Below are positions 11,442 through 22,838 of a stretch of 64,000 nucleotides of DNA, one piece after another (within the stretch, counting starts at the first letter, position 1; the number at the start of each line of letters is the position of its first letter). The stretch is from NCBI GenBank assembly GCA_032433765.1, contig JAVIAB010000156.1, positions 84,489,015 through 84,553,014 on the forward strand. The letters run 5' to 3'. The position numbers were made by a program, and so were the translations under genes. The notes under the pieces were generated by a model that was given only the letters and a program-made list of their open reading frames with translations, was not told where the DNA came from and did not search any database. Source of the stretch: Megaustenia siamemsis (Eukaryota > Mollusca > Gastropoda > Stylommatophora > Ariophantidae).

Positions 11442-13989
11442 TAGCCGCGAGAGCTCAATTGTTAGTGAACTGGACTACAAAGGACAAGAGGTCGGGTTGG
11501 TAGCTCAGTTGTTAGTGAACTGGACTACAAAGGACAAGAGGTCGGGTTGGTAGCTCAGTTGTTAGTGAACTGGACTACAAAGGACAAGAGGTCGGGTTGG
11601 TAGCTCAGTTGTTAGTGAACTGGACTACAAAGGACAAGAGGTCGGGTTGGTAGCTCAGTGGTTAGTGAACTGGACTACAAAGGACAAGAGGTCGGGTTGG
11701 TAGCTCAGTTGTTAGTGAACTGGACTACAAAGGACAAGAGGTCGGGTTGGTAGCTCAGTGGTTAGTGAACTGGACTACAAAGGACAAGAGGTCGGGTTGG
11801 TAGCTCAGTTGTTAGTGAATTAGAGTACAAAGGACAAGAGGTCGGGTTGGTAGCTCAGTTGTTAGTGAATTAGAGTACAAAGGACAAGAGGTCGGGTTGG
11901 TAGCTCAGTTGTTAGTGAACTGGACTACAAAGGACAAGAGGTCGGGTTGGTAGCTCAGTGGTTAGTGAACTGGACTACAAAGGACAAGAGGTCGGGTTGG
12001 TAGCTCAGTTGTTAGTGAATTAGAGTACAAAGGACAAGAGGTCGGGTTGGTAGCTCAGTTGTTAGTGAATTAGAGTACAAAGGACAAGAGGTCGGGTTGG
12101 TAGCTCAGTTGTTAGTGAACTGGACTACAAAGGACAAGAGGTCGGGTTGGTAGCTCAGTTGTTAGTGAACTGGACTACAAAGGACAAGAGGTCGGGTTGT
12201 AGCTCAGTTGTTAGTGAACTGGACTACAAAGGACAAGAGGTCGGGTTGGTAGCTCAGTGGTTAGTGAACTGGACTACAAAGGACAAGAGGTCGGGTTGGT
12301 AGCTCAGTGGTTAGTGAACTGGACTACAAAGGACAAGAGGTCGGGTTGGTAGCTCAGTTGTTAGTGAATTAGAGTACAAAGGACAAGAGGTCGGGTTGGT
12401 AGCTCAGTTGTTAGTGAATTAGAGTACAAAGGACAAGAGGTCGGGTTGGTAGCTCAGTTGTTAGTGAACTGGACTACAAAGGACAAGAGGTCGGGTTGGT
12501 AGCTCAGTGGTTAGTGAACTGGACTACAAAGGACAAGAGGTCGGGTTGGTAGCTCAGTTGTTAGTGAATTAGAGTACAAAGGACAAGAGGTCGGGTTGGT
12601 AGCTCAGTTGTTAGTGAATTAGAGTACAAAGGACAAGAGGTCGGGTTGGTAGCTCAGTTGTTAGTGAACTGGACTACAAAGGACAAGAGGTCGGGTTGGT
12701 AGCTCAGTGGTTAGTGAACTGGACTACAAAGGACAAGAGGTCGGGTTGGTAGCTCAGTTGTTAGTGAATTAGAGTACAAAGGACAAGAGGTCGGGTTGGT
12801 AGCTCAGTTGTTAGTGAATTAGAGTACAAAGGACAAGAGGTCGGGTGGTAGCTCAGTTGTTAGTGAATTAGAGTACAAAGGACAAGAGGTCGGGTTGGTA
12901 GCTCAGTGGTTAGTGAACTGGACTACAAAGGACAAGAGGTCGGGTTGGTAGCTCAGTTGTTAGTGAATTAGAGTACAAAGGACAAGAGGTCGGGGTTGGT
13001 AGCTCAGTTGTTAGTGAATTAGAGTACAAAGGACAAGAGGTCGGGTTGGTAGCTCAGTTGTTAGTGAACTGGACTACAAAGGACAAGAGGTCGGGTTGGT
13101 AGCTCAGTGGTTAGTGAACTGGACTACAAAGGACAAGAGGTCGGGTTGGTAGCTCAGTTGTTAGTGAATTAGAGTACAAAGGACAAGAGGTCGGGTTGGT
13201 AGCTCAGTTGTTAGTGAATTAGAGTACAAAGGACAAGAGGTCGGGTTGGTAGCTCAGTTGTTAGTGAATTAGAGTACAAAGGACAAGAGGTCGGGTTGGT
13301 AGCTCAGTGGTTAGTGAACTGGACTACAAAGGACAAGAGGTCGGGTTGGTAGCTCAGTGGTTAGTGAACTGGACTACAAAGGACAAGAGGTCGGGTTGGT
13401 AGCTCAGTGGTTAGTGAACTGGACTACAAAGGACAAGAGGTCGGGTTGGTAGCTCAGTGGTTAGTGAACTGGACTACAAAGGACAAGAGGTCGGGTTGGT
13501 AGCTCAGTGGTTAGTGAACTGGACTACAAAGGACAAGAGGTCGGGTTGGTAGCTCAGTGGTTAGTGAACTGGACTACAAAGGACAAGAGGTCGGGTTGGT
13601 AGCTCAGTTGTTAGTGAATTAGAGTACAAAGGACAAGAGGTCGGGTTGGTAGCTCAGTTGTTAGTGAATTAGAGTACAAAGGACAAGAGGTCGGGTTGGT
13701 AGCTCAGTTGTTAGTGAACTGGACTACAAAGGACAAGAGGTCGGGTTGGTAGCTCAGTGGTTAGTGAACTGGACTACAAAGGACAAGAGGTCGGGTTCGA
13801 TCCTGATCGACGGCTTCCGGGTTGACCCAGCCTTAAATGGGTACTGGATTTTTTTTCTGGGAAAATAAAGCGGCTCGAGCGTAATACCGACCAGATTACC
13901 TCAAAGATCATGTGTTGAAGGTCTGTACAAAATGATGGTCACTAACACCATATTCCATATACGTCACAGGGCTCTTTACTTTACTTACC
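11442..13989 (+). mobile_element. SINE family 1 copy whose tRNA-like head is amplified about 47-fold
   Basis: The left end TAGCCGCGAGAGCTC corresponds to the 5' end of other family-1 SINEs. The right part, from GGTTCGATCC (B box, about 13795) through CACCCAGCC-type body, GTAATACCGACC and CTTTACTTTACTTAC, is a normal SINE body. Between them the head is repeated in tandem, so the element grew from roughly 300 bases to 2.5 kb. Flanks TTGCTCCACAGAAG (11428-11441) and TTGCTCCCCAGGAAG (13990-14004) form an imperfect target duplication inside a LINE 3' end. This shows one insertion followed by internal expansion. Confidence 0.9.
11452..13798. repeat. 50-bp tandem array of a SINE tRNA-like head, about 47 units
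   Basis: Each unit runs from TAGCTCAGTTGTTAGTGAAC (A box) to CAAGAGGTCGGGTTGG, where the B box is cut after GGTT and joined to the next unit's A box. Only the last unit continues into an intact B box GGTTCGATCC. Three unit types occur: CAGTTG...ACTGG (a), CAGTGG...ACTGG (b) and CAGTTG...ATTAGAG (c). They often run a-b-c-c. There are only three single-base indels in 2.3 kb, at about 12199, 12845 and 12994. Confidence 0.95.
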
Positions 13990-14040
13990 TTGCTCCCCAG
14001 GAAGTTTAGAAGAAGCAGAAGAAGAACGATGCTCTGTATA
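13990..14040 (+). mobile_element. Remainder of the LINE type A 3' end after the SINE
   Basis: GCTCCCCAGGAAGTTTAGAA followed by an AGAAGCAGAAGAAGAA tail continues the LINE interrupted at 11441. Compare GCTCCACTGGGAGCTAAAAA at 32370. Confidence 0.6.
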
Positions 14041-14994
14041 CCCACACATACAAATTACATCTTCTAATTTATTTAACAAAATATAAAACAAGCAATCGAA
14101 TCCTAAATACAGTTAGACAAAATGGGAATGAGCTTCAATTGTTGGCCATTAACGGAAACGGGCACTTTCTCTCATGCTTCTCCATGTTCAAGAGTGGTTG
14201 CGCCCCTTGCCAACCCGACTGCCACTAGATTTGTTCGCCAAATATTATTAATATCGATTGTTCCCCTTGAACTGCTTCCGGTTTCTCCATTGCCTCGACT
14301 TCTATGAATCACATTCCCCAATTATTTGATTGCACTCAAAACTTTGTTAAGTTTGTAGGCGGCAGTGTTTGTCTATAGGCTTCCAGATTAAGTTTCTTGC
14401 CTATTCAATTACCTTTCTTGTCTATTCAATGACCTTTCTTGTCTATTTAATGACCTTTCTTGTCTATTCAATGACCTTTCTTGCCCACTCAATATCCAGC
14501 TTATGATAGAAAACAATTTAAAAAAAAAAGAACTAATGTTCTTTAAAATAAGTTTCTCAAATGTCCCTGATAATTGACAACAAGAATTACTCCCTGCAGC
14601 ATGTGTATCAAATCAAGAGAAATAATGATTGACGTCTCCCAGTTGCATTTTTGTATTGTTATTTTCAATGACATTCTTCTCACCTTTGCTGTATAGGGCT
14701 TTTCTTGACAACTTGTGTCATGTTTCATACATCTTCAATATTGAAATAAATGCATTTCATTTTAAATTGATGACGTGAAGACATTTTGAACACGACAATT
14801 GCATTACCTGATAGTGGATTTTTTAAACGAAAGAACTAAAAACAATTTTAATAACATTGATAATAATTGTCTAATAATTCGTGATTGTCTGGCAAAGAAA
14901 AATATCAACGTTTGAACAGTGAGGCTGACAGTGGTCAGGTCTTGGAACGTCCAGACAGTTGTTCTTATCTTGATCAGTTGAAATGGGAGGGTTC
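14041..14994. other. No gene seen; short 23-bp repeat at 14396-14486
   Basis: AT-rich sequence. Four imperfect copies of CCTTTCTTGTCTATTCAATG lie at 14396-14486. Open frames here (for example 14122-14307) have no recognisable domain. Confidence 0.5.
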
Positions 14995-16870
14995 TGTAAG
15001 GTTGGGAGACAATGTTTTGTTTGGTTTGGGAGGGGAAAGTCTTGTTTGGTTTGGGAGGGGAAAGTCTTGATGGTTTGGGAGGGGAAGGTCTTGGTTGGTT
15101 TGGGAGGGGAAGGTCTTGGTTGGTTTGGAGGGGAAGGTCTTGGTTGGTTTGGGAGGGGAAGGTCTTGGTTGGTTTGGGAGAGAAAGGTCTCGTTGGTTTG
15201 GGAGGGGAAGGTCTTGGTTGGTTTGGGAGGGGAAGGTCTTGGTTGGTTTGGGAGAGGAAGGTCTTGTTTGGTTTAGGAGGGGAAGGTCTTGGTTGGTTTG
15301 GGAGGGGAAGGTCTTGGTTGGTTTGGGAGGGGAAGGTCTTGGTTGGTTTGGGAGAGAAAGGTCTCGTTGGTTTGGGAGGGGAAGGTCTTGGTTGGTTTGG
15401 GAGAGGAAGGTCTTGTTTGGTTTAGGAGGGGAAGGTCTTGGTTGGTTTGGGAGGGGAAGGTCTTGTTTGGTTTGGGAGGGGAAGGTCTTGGTTGGTTTGG
15501 GAGAGGAAGGTCTTGTTTGGTTTAGGAGGGGAAGGTCTTGGTTGGTTTGGGAGCGGAAGGTCTTGTTTGGTTTGGGAGAGGAAGGTCTTGTTTGGTTTAG
15601 GAGGGGAAGGTCTTGGTTGGTTTGGGAGAGGAAGGTCTTGTTTGGTTTGGGAGGGGAAGGTCTTGTTTGGTTTAGGAGGGAAGGTCTTGGTTGGTTTGGG
15701 AGAGGAAGGTCTTGTTGGTTTGGGAGAGGAAGGTCTTGTTTGGTTTAGGAGGGAAGGTCTTGGTTGGTTTGGGAGGGGAAGGTCTTGTTTGGTTTAGGAG
15801 GGGAGGGTCTTTGTTGGTTTGGGAGGGGAAGGTCTTGTTTCGTTTAGGAGGGGAAGGTCTTGGTTGGTTTGGGAAAGGAAAGGTCTTGTTTGGTTTGGGA
15901 GAGGAAGGTCTTGTTTGGTTTAGGAGGGGAAGGTCTTGGTTGGTTTGGGAGGGGAAGGTCTTGTTTGGTTTAGGAGGGGAGGGTCTTGGTTGGTTTGGGA
16001 GGGAAGGTCTTGGTTGGTTTGGGAGAGGAAGGTCTTGGTTGGTTTGGGAGGGGAAGGTCTTGTTTGGTTTAGGAGGGGAAGGTCTTGGTTGGTTTGGGAG
16101 AGGAAGGTCTTTTTTGGTTTGGGAGGGGAAGGTCTTGTTTGGTTTGGGAGGGGAAGGTCTCGTTGGTTTGGGAGGGGAAGGTCTTGGTTGGTTTGGGAGA
16201 GGAAGGTCTCGTTGGTTTGGGAGGGGAAGGTCTTGTCGATTTGAGAGGGGAAGGTCTTGGTTGGTTTGGGAGAGGAAGGTCTCGTTGGTTTGGGAGGGGA
16301 AGGTCTTGGTTGGTTTGGGAGGGGAAGGTCTTGGTTGGTTTGGGAGGGGAAGGTCTCGTTGCTTTGGGAGGGGAAGGTCTTGGTTGGTTTGGGAGGGGAA
16401 GGTCTTGGTTGGCTTGGGAGGGGAAGGTCAAGTCGACTTGGGAGGGGAAGGTTTTGGTTGGTTTGGGAGAGGAAGGTCTCGTTGGTTTGGGAGGGGAAGG
16501 TCTTGTTGGTTTGGGAGGGGAAGGTCTTGTTTGGTTTGAGAGGGGAAGATGTTGTTGAGTTGAAAGGGAAATGTCTTGTTTGGTTTGGGAGGGGAAAGTC
16601 TTGTTTGGTTTGGGAGGGTAAGGTCTTGTTTGGTTTGGGAGGGGAAGGTCTCGTTGAGTTTGGAAGGGGAAGATATCGTTGAGTTTGGGAGAGAAGGTCT
16701 TGTTTGGTTTGGGAGGGGAATGTCTCGTTGTTTTGGAGGGGAAGGTCTTGTTTGGTTTGGAAGGGGAAAGTCTCGTTGGTTTGGGAGGGGGAGGTCTTGT
16801 TTGGTTTGGGAGGGGAAGGTCTCGTTGGTTTGGGAGGGAAAGGTCTCGTTGTTTTGGGAGGGGAAGGTCA
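14995..16870. repeat. 25-bp G-rich minisatellite (superarray part 1), about 75 copies
   Basis: Units read GGGAGGGGAAGGTCTTGGTT plus GGTTT on the plus strand. The strand is almost free of C and rich in GG, GGG and GGGG tracts, so G-quadruplex formation is plausible. Overlapping open frames in all plus frames are low-complexity artefacts. It passes gradually into the 23/24-bp dimeric part at about 16870. Confidence 0.95.
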
Positions 16871-17745
16871 TGTTGTTTTGGGAGGGGAAGGTCTTGTTGA
16901 TTTGGAGGGGAAGGTCTTGTTGATTTGGAGGGGAAGGTCTTGTTGTTTTGGGAGGGGAAGGTCTTGTTGTTTTGGGAGGGGAAGGTCTTGTTGTTTTGGG
17001 AGGGGAAGGTCTTGGTTGGTTTGGGAGGGGAAGGTCTTGTTGATTTGGAGGGGAAGGTCTTGTTGATTTGGAGGGGAAGGTCTTGTTGATTTGGAGGGGA
17101 AGGTCTTGTTGATTTCGAGGGGAAGGTCTTGTTGTTTTGGGAGGGGAAGGTCTTGTTGATTTGGAGGGGAAGGTCTTGTTGATTTGGGAGGGGAAGGTCT
17201 TGTTGTTTTGGAGGGGAAGGTCTTGTTGTTTTGGGAGGGGAAGGTCTTATTGATTTGGAGGGGAAGGTCTTGTTGTTTTGGGAGGGGAAGGTCTTGTTGA
17301 TTTGGAGGGGAAGGTCTTGTTGTTTTGGGAGGGGAAGGTCTTGTTGATTTGGAGGGGAAGGTCTTGTTGTTTTGGGAGGGGAAGGTCTTGTTGATTTGGA
17401 GGGGAAGGTCTTGTTGTTTTGTGAGGGGAAGGTCTTGTTGATTTGGAGGGGAAGGTCTTGTTGTTTTGGGAGGGGAAGGTCTTGTTGATTTGGAGGGGAA
17501 GGTCTTATTGTTTTGGGAGGGGAAGGTCTTGTTGATTTGGAGGGGAAGGTCTTGTTGTTTTGGGAGGGGAAGGTCTTGTTGTTTTGGAGGGGAAGGTCTT
17601 GTTGATTTGGAGGGGAAGGTCTTGTTGTTTTGGGAGGGGAAGGTCTCGTTGGTTTGGGGGGGGGAGGTCTTGTTTGGTTTGGGACGGGAAGGTCTTGTTT
17701 GGGAGGGGAAGGTTCTGTTGAGTTGTGATGGAAAAATCATGTAAA
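16871..17745. repeat. Dimeric 47-bp repeat (24+23), superarray part 2
   Basis: Two unit types alternate: TTTTGGGAGGGGAAGGTC and GATTTGGAGGGGAAGGTC, each followed by TTGTT. From about 17100 to 17640 the alternation is nearly strict, giving a 47-base higher-order unit. Both types clearly derive from the 25-bp unit upstream. Confidence 0.9.
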
Positions 17746-17835
17746 AGAAGGTTTGAATGTAATGGAAAGGTTTGAATGTAATGGAAAGGTTTGAATGTAA
17801 TGGAAATGTTTGAATGTAATAGAAAGGTTTGACTA
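17746..17835. repeat. 19-bp repeat, about 5 copies
   Basis: GGTTTGAATGTAATGGAAA is repeated. It looks like a shortened derivative of the neighbouring superarray unit. Confidence 0.85.
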
Positions 17836-17899
17836 AGAGAAAAGTAAGCTCCGGTTGGGCTGTCAGGAAAACGTCCTGTTGGATTATAAGGAAAGATAA

Positions 17900-20325
17900 G
17901 AGACTGTGTACGGAACGATCCTGCAAGGCAGTGACGGGAACGATCCTGCAAGGCTGTGACGGGAACGATCTTGTGATGTAGTGAAGGGGAACAATCCTGC
18001 TAGGCTACGTAGGGAACGATTCTGCGACGCTGTAAAGGGAACGGTACTTAGAGGCTGTGAGAGGAACACTCCTGGTAGGCTGTGTAGGGAGCGATCCTGC
18101 AAGGCTGTCAAGGGAACAATCCTGCAGGGTTGTGAAGGAAACGATCCAGCGAGGTTGTGAAGGGAACAATCCTGCAAGGTTGTGAAGGGAAGGATCCTGT
18201 AAGGTTGTGAAGGGAACGATCAAGCGAGGTTGTGAAGGGAACGATCCTGCAAGGTTGTGAAGGGAACAATCCTGCAAGGTTGTGAAAGGAACAATCCTGC
18301 AAGGTTGTGAAGTAAACGATCCTGCGAGGTTGTGAAGGGAACGATCCTGCAAGGCTGTGAAGGGAACAATCCTGCAAAGTTGTGAAGGGAAGGATCCTGT
18401 AAGGTTGCGAAAAGAACGATCCTGCAAGGTTGTGAAAGGAACGATCCTGCAAAGTTGTGAAGGAACGATCCTGCAAGGTTTTGAAGGGAACGATCCTGCG
18501 AGGTTATGAACAGAACGATCCTGCAAAGTAGTGAAGGGAAGGATCCTGTAAGGTTGTGAAGGGAACGGTCCAGCGAGGTTGTGAAGGGAACGATCCTGTA
18601 AGGTTGTGAAGGGAACGATCCTGCGAGGTTGTGAAGGGAACGATCCTGTAAGGTTGTGAAGGGAACGATCCTGCAAGGTTGTGAAGGGAACGATCATGCA
18701 AGGCTGTGAAGGGAACAATGCTGCAAGGTTGTAAAGTAAACGATCCTGCAAGGCTGTAAAGGGAACGATCCAGCGAGGTTGTGAAGGGAACTATCCTGCG
18801 AGGTTGTGAAGGGAACGATCCTGCAGAGTTGTGAAGGGAACGATCCTGCGAGGTTGTGAAGGTAACGATCTTGCAAGGTTGTGAAGGGAACGATCCTGTG
18901 AGGTTGCGAAGGAAACGATCCTGCGAGGTGGTGAAGGGAACAATCCTGCAAGGCTGTGAAGGGAACAATCCTGCACGGTTGTGAAGGGAACGATCCTGCG
19001 AGGTTGTGAAGGGAACGATCCTGCAAGGCTGTGAAGGGAACAACCCTACAAGGCTGTGAAGGGAACAATCCTGCAAGGTTGTGAAGGGAACGATCCTGCG
19101 AGGTTGTGAAGGGAACGATCCTGCAAGGCTGCGAAGGAAACGATCCAGCGAGGTTGTGAAGGGAACTATCCTGCGAGGTTGTGAAGGGAACGATCCTGCA
19201 GAGGTGTGAAGGGAACGATCCTTTGAGGTTGTGAAGGGAACGATCCCGCAAGGTTGTGAAGGGAACGATCCTGTGAGGTTGCGAAGGGAACGATCCTGCG
19301 AGGTTGTGAAGGGAACAACCCTGCAAGGCTGTGAAGGGAACAATCCTGCAAGGTTGGGAAGGGACGATCCTGCAAGGTTGTGAAGGGAACGATCCTGCGA
19401 GGTTGTGAAGGGAACGATCCTGCGAGGTAGTGAAGGGAACGATCCTGCCTGGTTGTGAAGGGAACGATCCTGCGAGGTTGTGAAGGGAACGATCCTGCGA
19501 GGTTGTGAAGGGAACGATCCTGCAAGGTTGTGAAGGGAACGATCCTGCGAGGTTGTGAAGGGAACAATCCTGCAAGGCTGTGAAGGGAACAATCCTGCAA
19601 GGTTGTGAAGGGAACGATCCTGCGAGGTTGTGAAGGGAACGATCCTGCAAGGCTGTGAAGGAAACGATCCAGCGAGGTTGTGAAGGGAACTATCATGCGA
19701 GGTTGTGAAGGGAACGATCCTGCAGAGGTGTGAAGGGAACGATCCTGCGAGGTTAACAAGGGAACGATCCCGCAAGGTTGTGAAGGGAACGATCCTGAGA
19801 GGTTGCGAAGGGAACTATCCTGCGAGGTTGTGAAGGGAACAACCCTACAAGGCTGTGAAGGGAACAATCCTGCAAGGTTGTGAAGGGAACGATCCTGCGA
19901 GGTTGTGAAGGGAACGATCCTGCAAGGCTGTGAAGGAAACGATCCAGCGAGGTTGTGAAGGGAACTATCCTGCGAGGTTGTGAAGGGAACGATCCTGCGA
20001 GGTTGTGAAGGGAACGATCCTGTAAGGTTGTGAAGGGAACGATCCTGCGAGGTTGTGAAGGGAACGATCCTGTAAGGTTGTGAAGGGAACAACCCTGCAA
20101 GGCTGTGAAGGGAACAATCCTGCAAGGTTGGGAAGGGAACGATCCTGCAAGGTTGTGAAGGGAACGATCCTGCGAGGTTGTGAAGGGAACGATCCTGCGA
20201 GGTTGTGAAGGGAAAGATCCTGCCTGGTTGTGAAGGGAACGATCCTGCGAGGTTGTGAAGGGAACGATCCTGCGAGGTTGTGAAGGGAACGATCCTGCAA
20301 GGTTGTGAAGGGAACGATCCTTCCG
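17900..20325. repeat. 25-bp minisatellite (superarray part 3), about 97 copies
   Basis: The unit is GGGAACGATCCTGCAAGGTT plus GTGAA. Common variants are CGAGG for CAAGG, GGCTGTGAA for GGTTGTGAA and AACAATCC for AACGATCC. It aligns with the units on both sides at GATCCTG and GGTTG. Long minus-strand frames through it are stop-free by chance of composition. Confidence 0.95.
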
Positions 20326-20374
20326 TGTTATGAAAGTCACCCCCCCCCCCACCTTTCCTGTATGTAAACGAAAG

Positions 20375-20835
20375 GTCCTATTAAGTTGGAACAGTGAGGT
20401 CCTGTTAAGTTGAAACAGTGAGATCCTGTAAGTTGAAACAGTGAGATCCTATTAAGTTGAAACAGTGAGATCCTATTAAGTTGAAACAGTGAGATCCTAT
20501 TAAGTTGAAACAGTGAGATCCTATTAAGTTGAAACAGTGAGATCCTGTTAAGTTGAAACAGTGAGATCCTGTTAAGTTGAAACAGTGAGATCCTATTAAG
20601 TTGAAACAGTGAGATCCTGTTAATTTGAAACAGTGAGATCCTGTTAAGTTGAAACAGTGAGATCCTGTTAAGTTGAAACAGTGAGATCCTGTTAAGTTGA
20701 AACAGTGAGATCCTGTTAAGTTGAAACAGTGAGATCCTGTTAATTTGAAACAGTGAGATCCTGTTAAGTTGAAACAGTGAGATCCTGTTAAGTTGAAACA
20801 GTGAGATCCTGTTAAGTTGAAACAGTGAGGTCCTG
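20375..20835. repeat. 24-bp minisatellite (superarray part 4), about 19 copies
   Basis: The unit contains GTGAGATCCTGTTAAGTTGA then AACA. GATCCTG and AGTTG align with GATCCTGCAAGGTTG in part 3. Transitional units at the left edge read GAAAGGTCCTATTAAGTTGG. Confidence 0.95.
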
Positions 20836-21470
20836 TTTGGCTGTAAATGGTTTCCTTCAGATTGGGAAGGTAATGTTGAACTGTCATGAGAATGTCATGT
20901 TGAGATGTCAGGAGAATGTCGTTTTGGGATGTAATGGGAATGTCATGTTGGGCTGTAATATGAATGCCATGTTGGGCTGTAATGGGAATGTCATGTTGGG
21001 CTGTAAAAGGAATGTCATGTTTGGGCTGTAATGGGAATGTCATGTTGGGCTGTAGTAGGAATGTCATGTTGGGCTGTAATAGGAATGTCATGTTGGACTG
21101 TAATAGGAATGTCATATTGGGCTGTAATGGAAATGTCATGTTTGGCTGTAATGGGAATGTCATGTTGGGCTGTAGTAGGAATATCATGTTGGGTTGTAAT
21201 ACGAATGTCATGTTGGGCTGTAATGGGAATGTCATGTTGGGCTGTAATGGAAATGTCATGTTGGGCTGTAATGGGAATGTTATGTTGGGCTGTAATAGGA
21301 ATGTCATGTTGGGCTGTAATAGGAATGCCATGTTGAGCTGTAATAGGAATGTCATGTTGGGCAGTAATAGGAATGTCATGTTGGGCTGTAATAGGAATGT
21401 CATATTGGGCTGTATGTAATGGGACTCTCATGTTGAGCTGTTATAGGAATGTCATGTTGGGCTGTAATGG
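20836..21470. repeat. 24-bp minisatellite (superarray part 5), about 26 copies
   Basis: The unit is GGAATGTCATGTTGGGCTGT plus AATG. Transitional units at 20830-20940, such as GAGAATGTCATGTTGAGATG and GGTCCTGTTTGGCTG, bridge it to part 4. Confidence 0.95.
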
Positions 21471-21472
21471 AA

Positions 21473-22380
21473 ATATTTATCTGCCCCTATTACTTCTCAT
21501 ATCTCTTATTGTATTGTTGATATTTATCTCCCATATTAGTTCTCCTATCTCTTATTGCATTGTTGATATTTATCTGCCCCTATTACTTCTCATATCTCTT
21601 ATTGTATTGTTGATATTTATCTGCCCCTATTACTTCTCATATCTCTTATTGTATTGTTGATATTTATCTGCCCATATTAGTTCTCATATCTCTTATTGTA
21701 TTGTTGATATTTATCTGCACCTATTACTTCTCATATCTCTTATTGAATTGTTGATATTTATCTGCCCCTATTACTTCTCATATCTCTTATTGTATTGTTG
21801 ATATTTATCTGCCCCTATTACTTCTCATATCTCTTATTGTTTTGTTGATATTTATCTGCCCCTATTACTTCTCATATCTCTTATTGTACTGTTGATATTT
21901 ATCTGCCCATATTACTTCTCATATCTCTTATTGTATTGTTGATATGTATCTGCCCCTATTACTTCTCATATCTCTTATTGTTTTGTTGATATTTATCTGC
22001 CCCTATTACTTCTCATATCTCTAATTGCATTGTTGATATTTCTCTGCCCCTATTACTTCTCATATCTCTTATTGCATTGTTGATATTTATCTGCCCCTAT
22101 TACTTCTCATATCTCTAATTGCATTGTTGATATTTATCTGCCCCTATTACTTCTCATATCTCTTATTGCATTGTTGATATTTATCTGCCCCTATTACTTC
22201 TCCTATCTCTTATTGCATTGTTGATATGTATCTGCCCATATTAGTTCTCCTATCTCTTATTGTATTGTTCTATTTATCTGCCCCTATTACTTCTCATATC
22301 TCTTTTTGCACTGTTGATATTTATCTGCCCATATTAGTTCTCCTATCTCTTATTGAATTGTTGATATTTATCTGCCACTA
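21473..22380. repeat. 47-bp minisatellite, about 19 copies
   Basis: The unit contains TGATATTTATCTGCCCCTAT and CTTCTCATATCTCTTATTG. It directly abuts the 24-bp array but is unrelated in sequence. Confidence 0.95.
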
Positions 22381-22838
22381 AAGCATGTAGATCTTACACG
22401 AAGACTGTCTCTCTTACCCTTTCCCCAACCCTCCGCTTTGATTTACATTTCTTACACTGATCCCCTATTTTTGTATTTTCTCTATCGGACCCCATCACAA
22501 AGTGTTCTCTAACAATCCACGGATCACGCTCCACTTGTAATCAAACTTTTATTTCAATAAAAACCAACATTCTCGATCGGCTTTCCATAAATTTTTCATT
22601 AAATTGCTACACCTTCCGGGTGCTGTTTGCGCATGCGCCTATAGAGTAGCAGATAATGAAGAATGATTTGAATTTGTCCAAGTTGAATTAATGAAACTAG
22701 AATATCTTGTTCTGTGTGGGGAATGGAATCAATTGTCCTAACTTGTTCTAGTCGCTACAGTAAGGCAAATCTCCATCGAATTGTTGAGCTGCCTGTTACC
22801 GTGCTCACGATTTCTCCAAATGCAAGTAGTCATGTACT
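22381..22838. other. No gene seen
   Basis: Unique-looking sequence between two arrays. No domain-bearing frame and no RNA gene is visible. Confidence 0.5.

Noticed and set aside
11452..13798. Cluster of about 47 tRNA genes
   Set aside because: Units are 50 bases, lack an acceptor stem and an intact B box (except the last), and continue into a SINE body. They are SINE-head repeats.
18005..20352. Long minus-strand frames in the 25-bp array that look like repetitive secreted proteins
   Set aside because: Only repetition of the array unit is present. There is no signal peptide, no conserved frame and no splice or start context.
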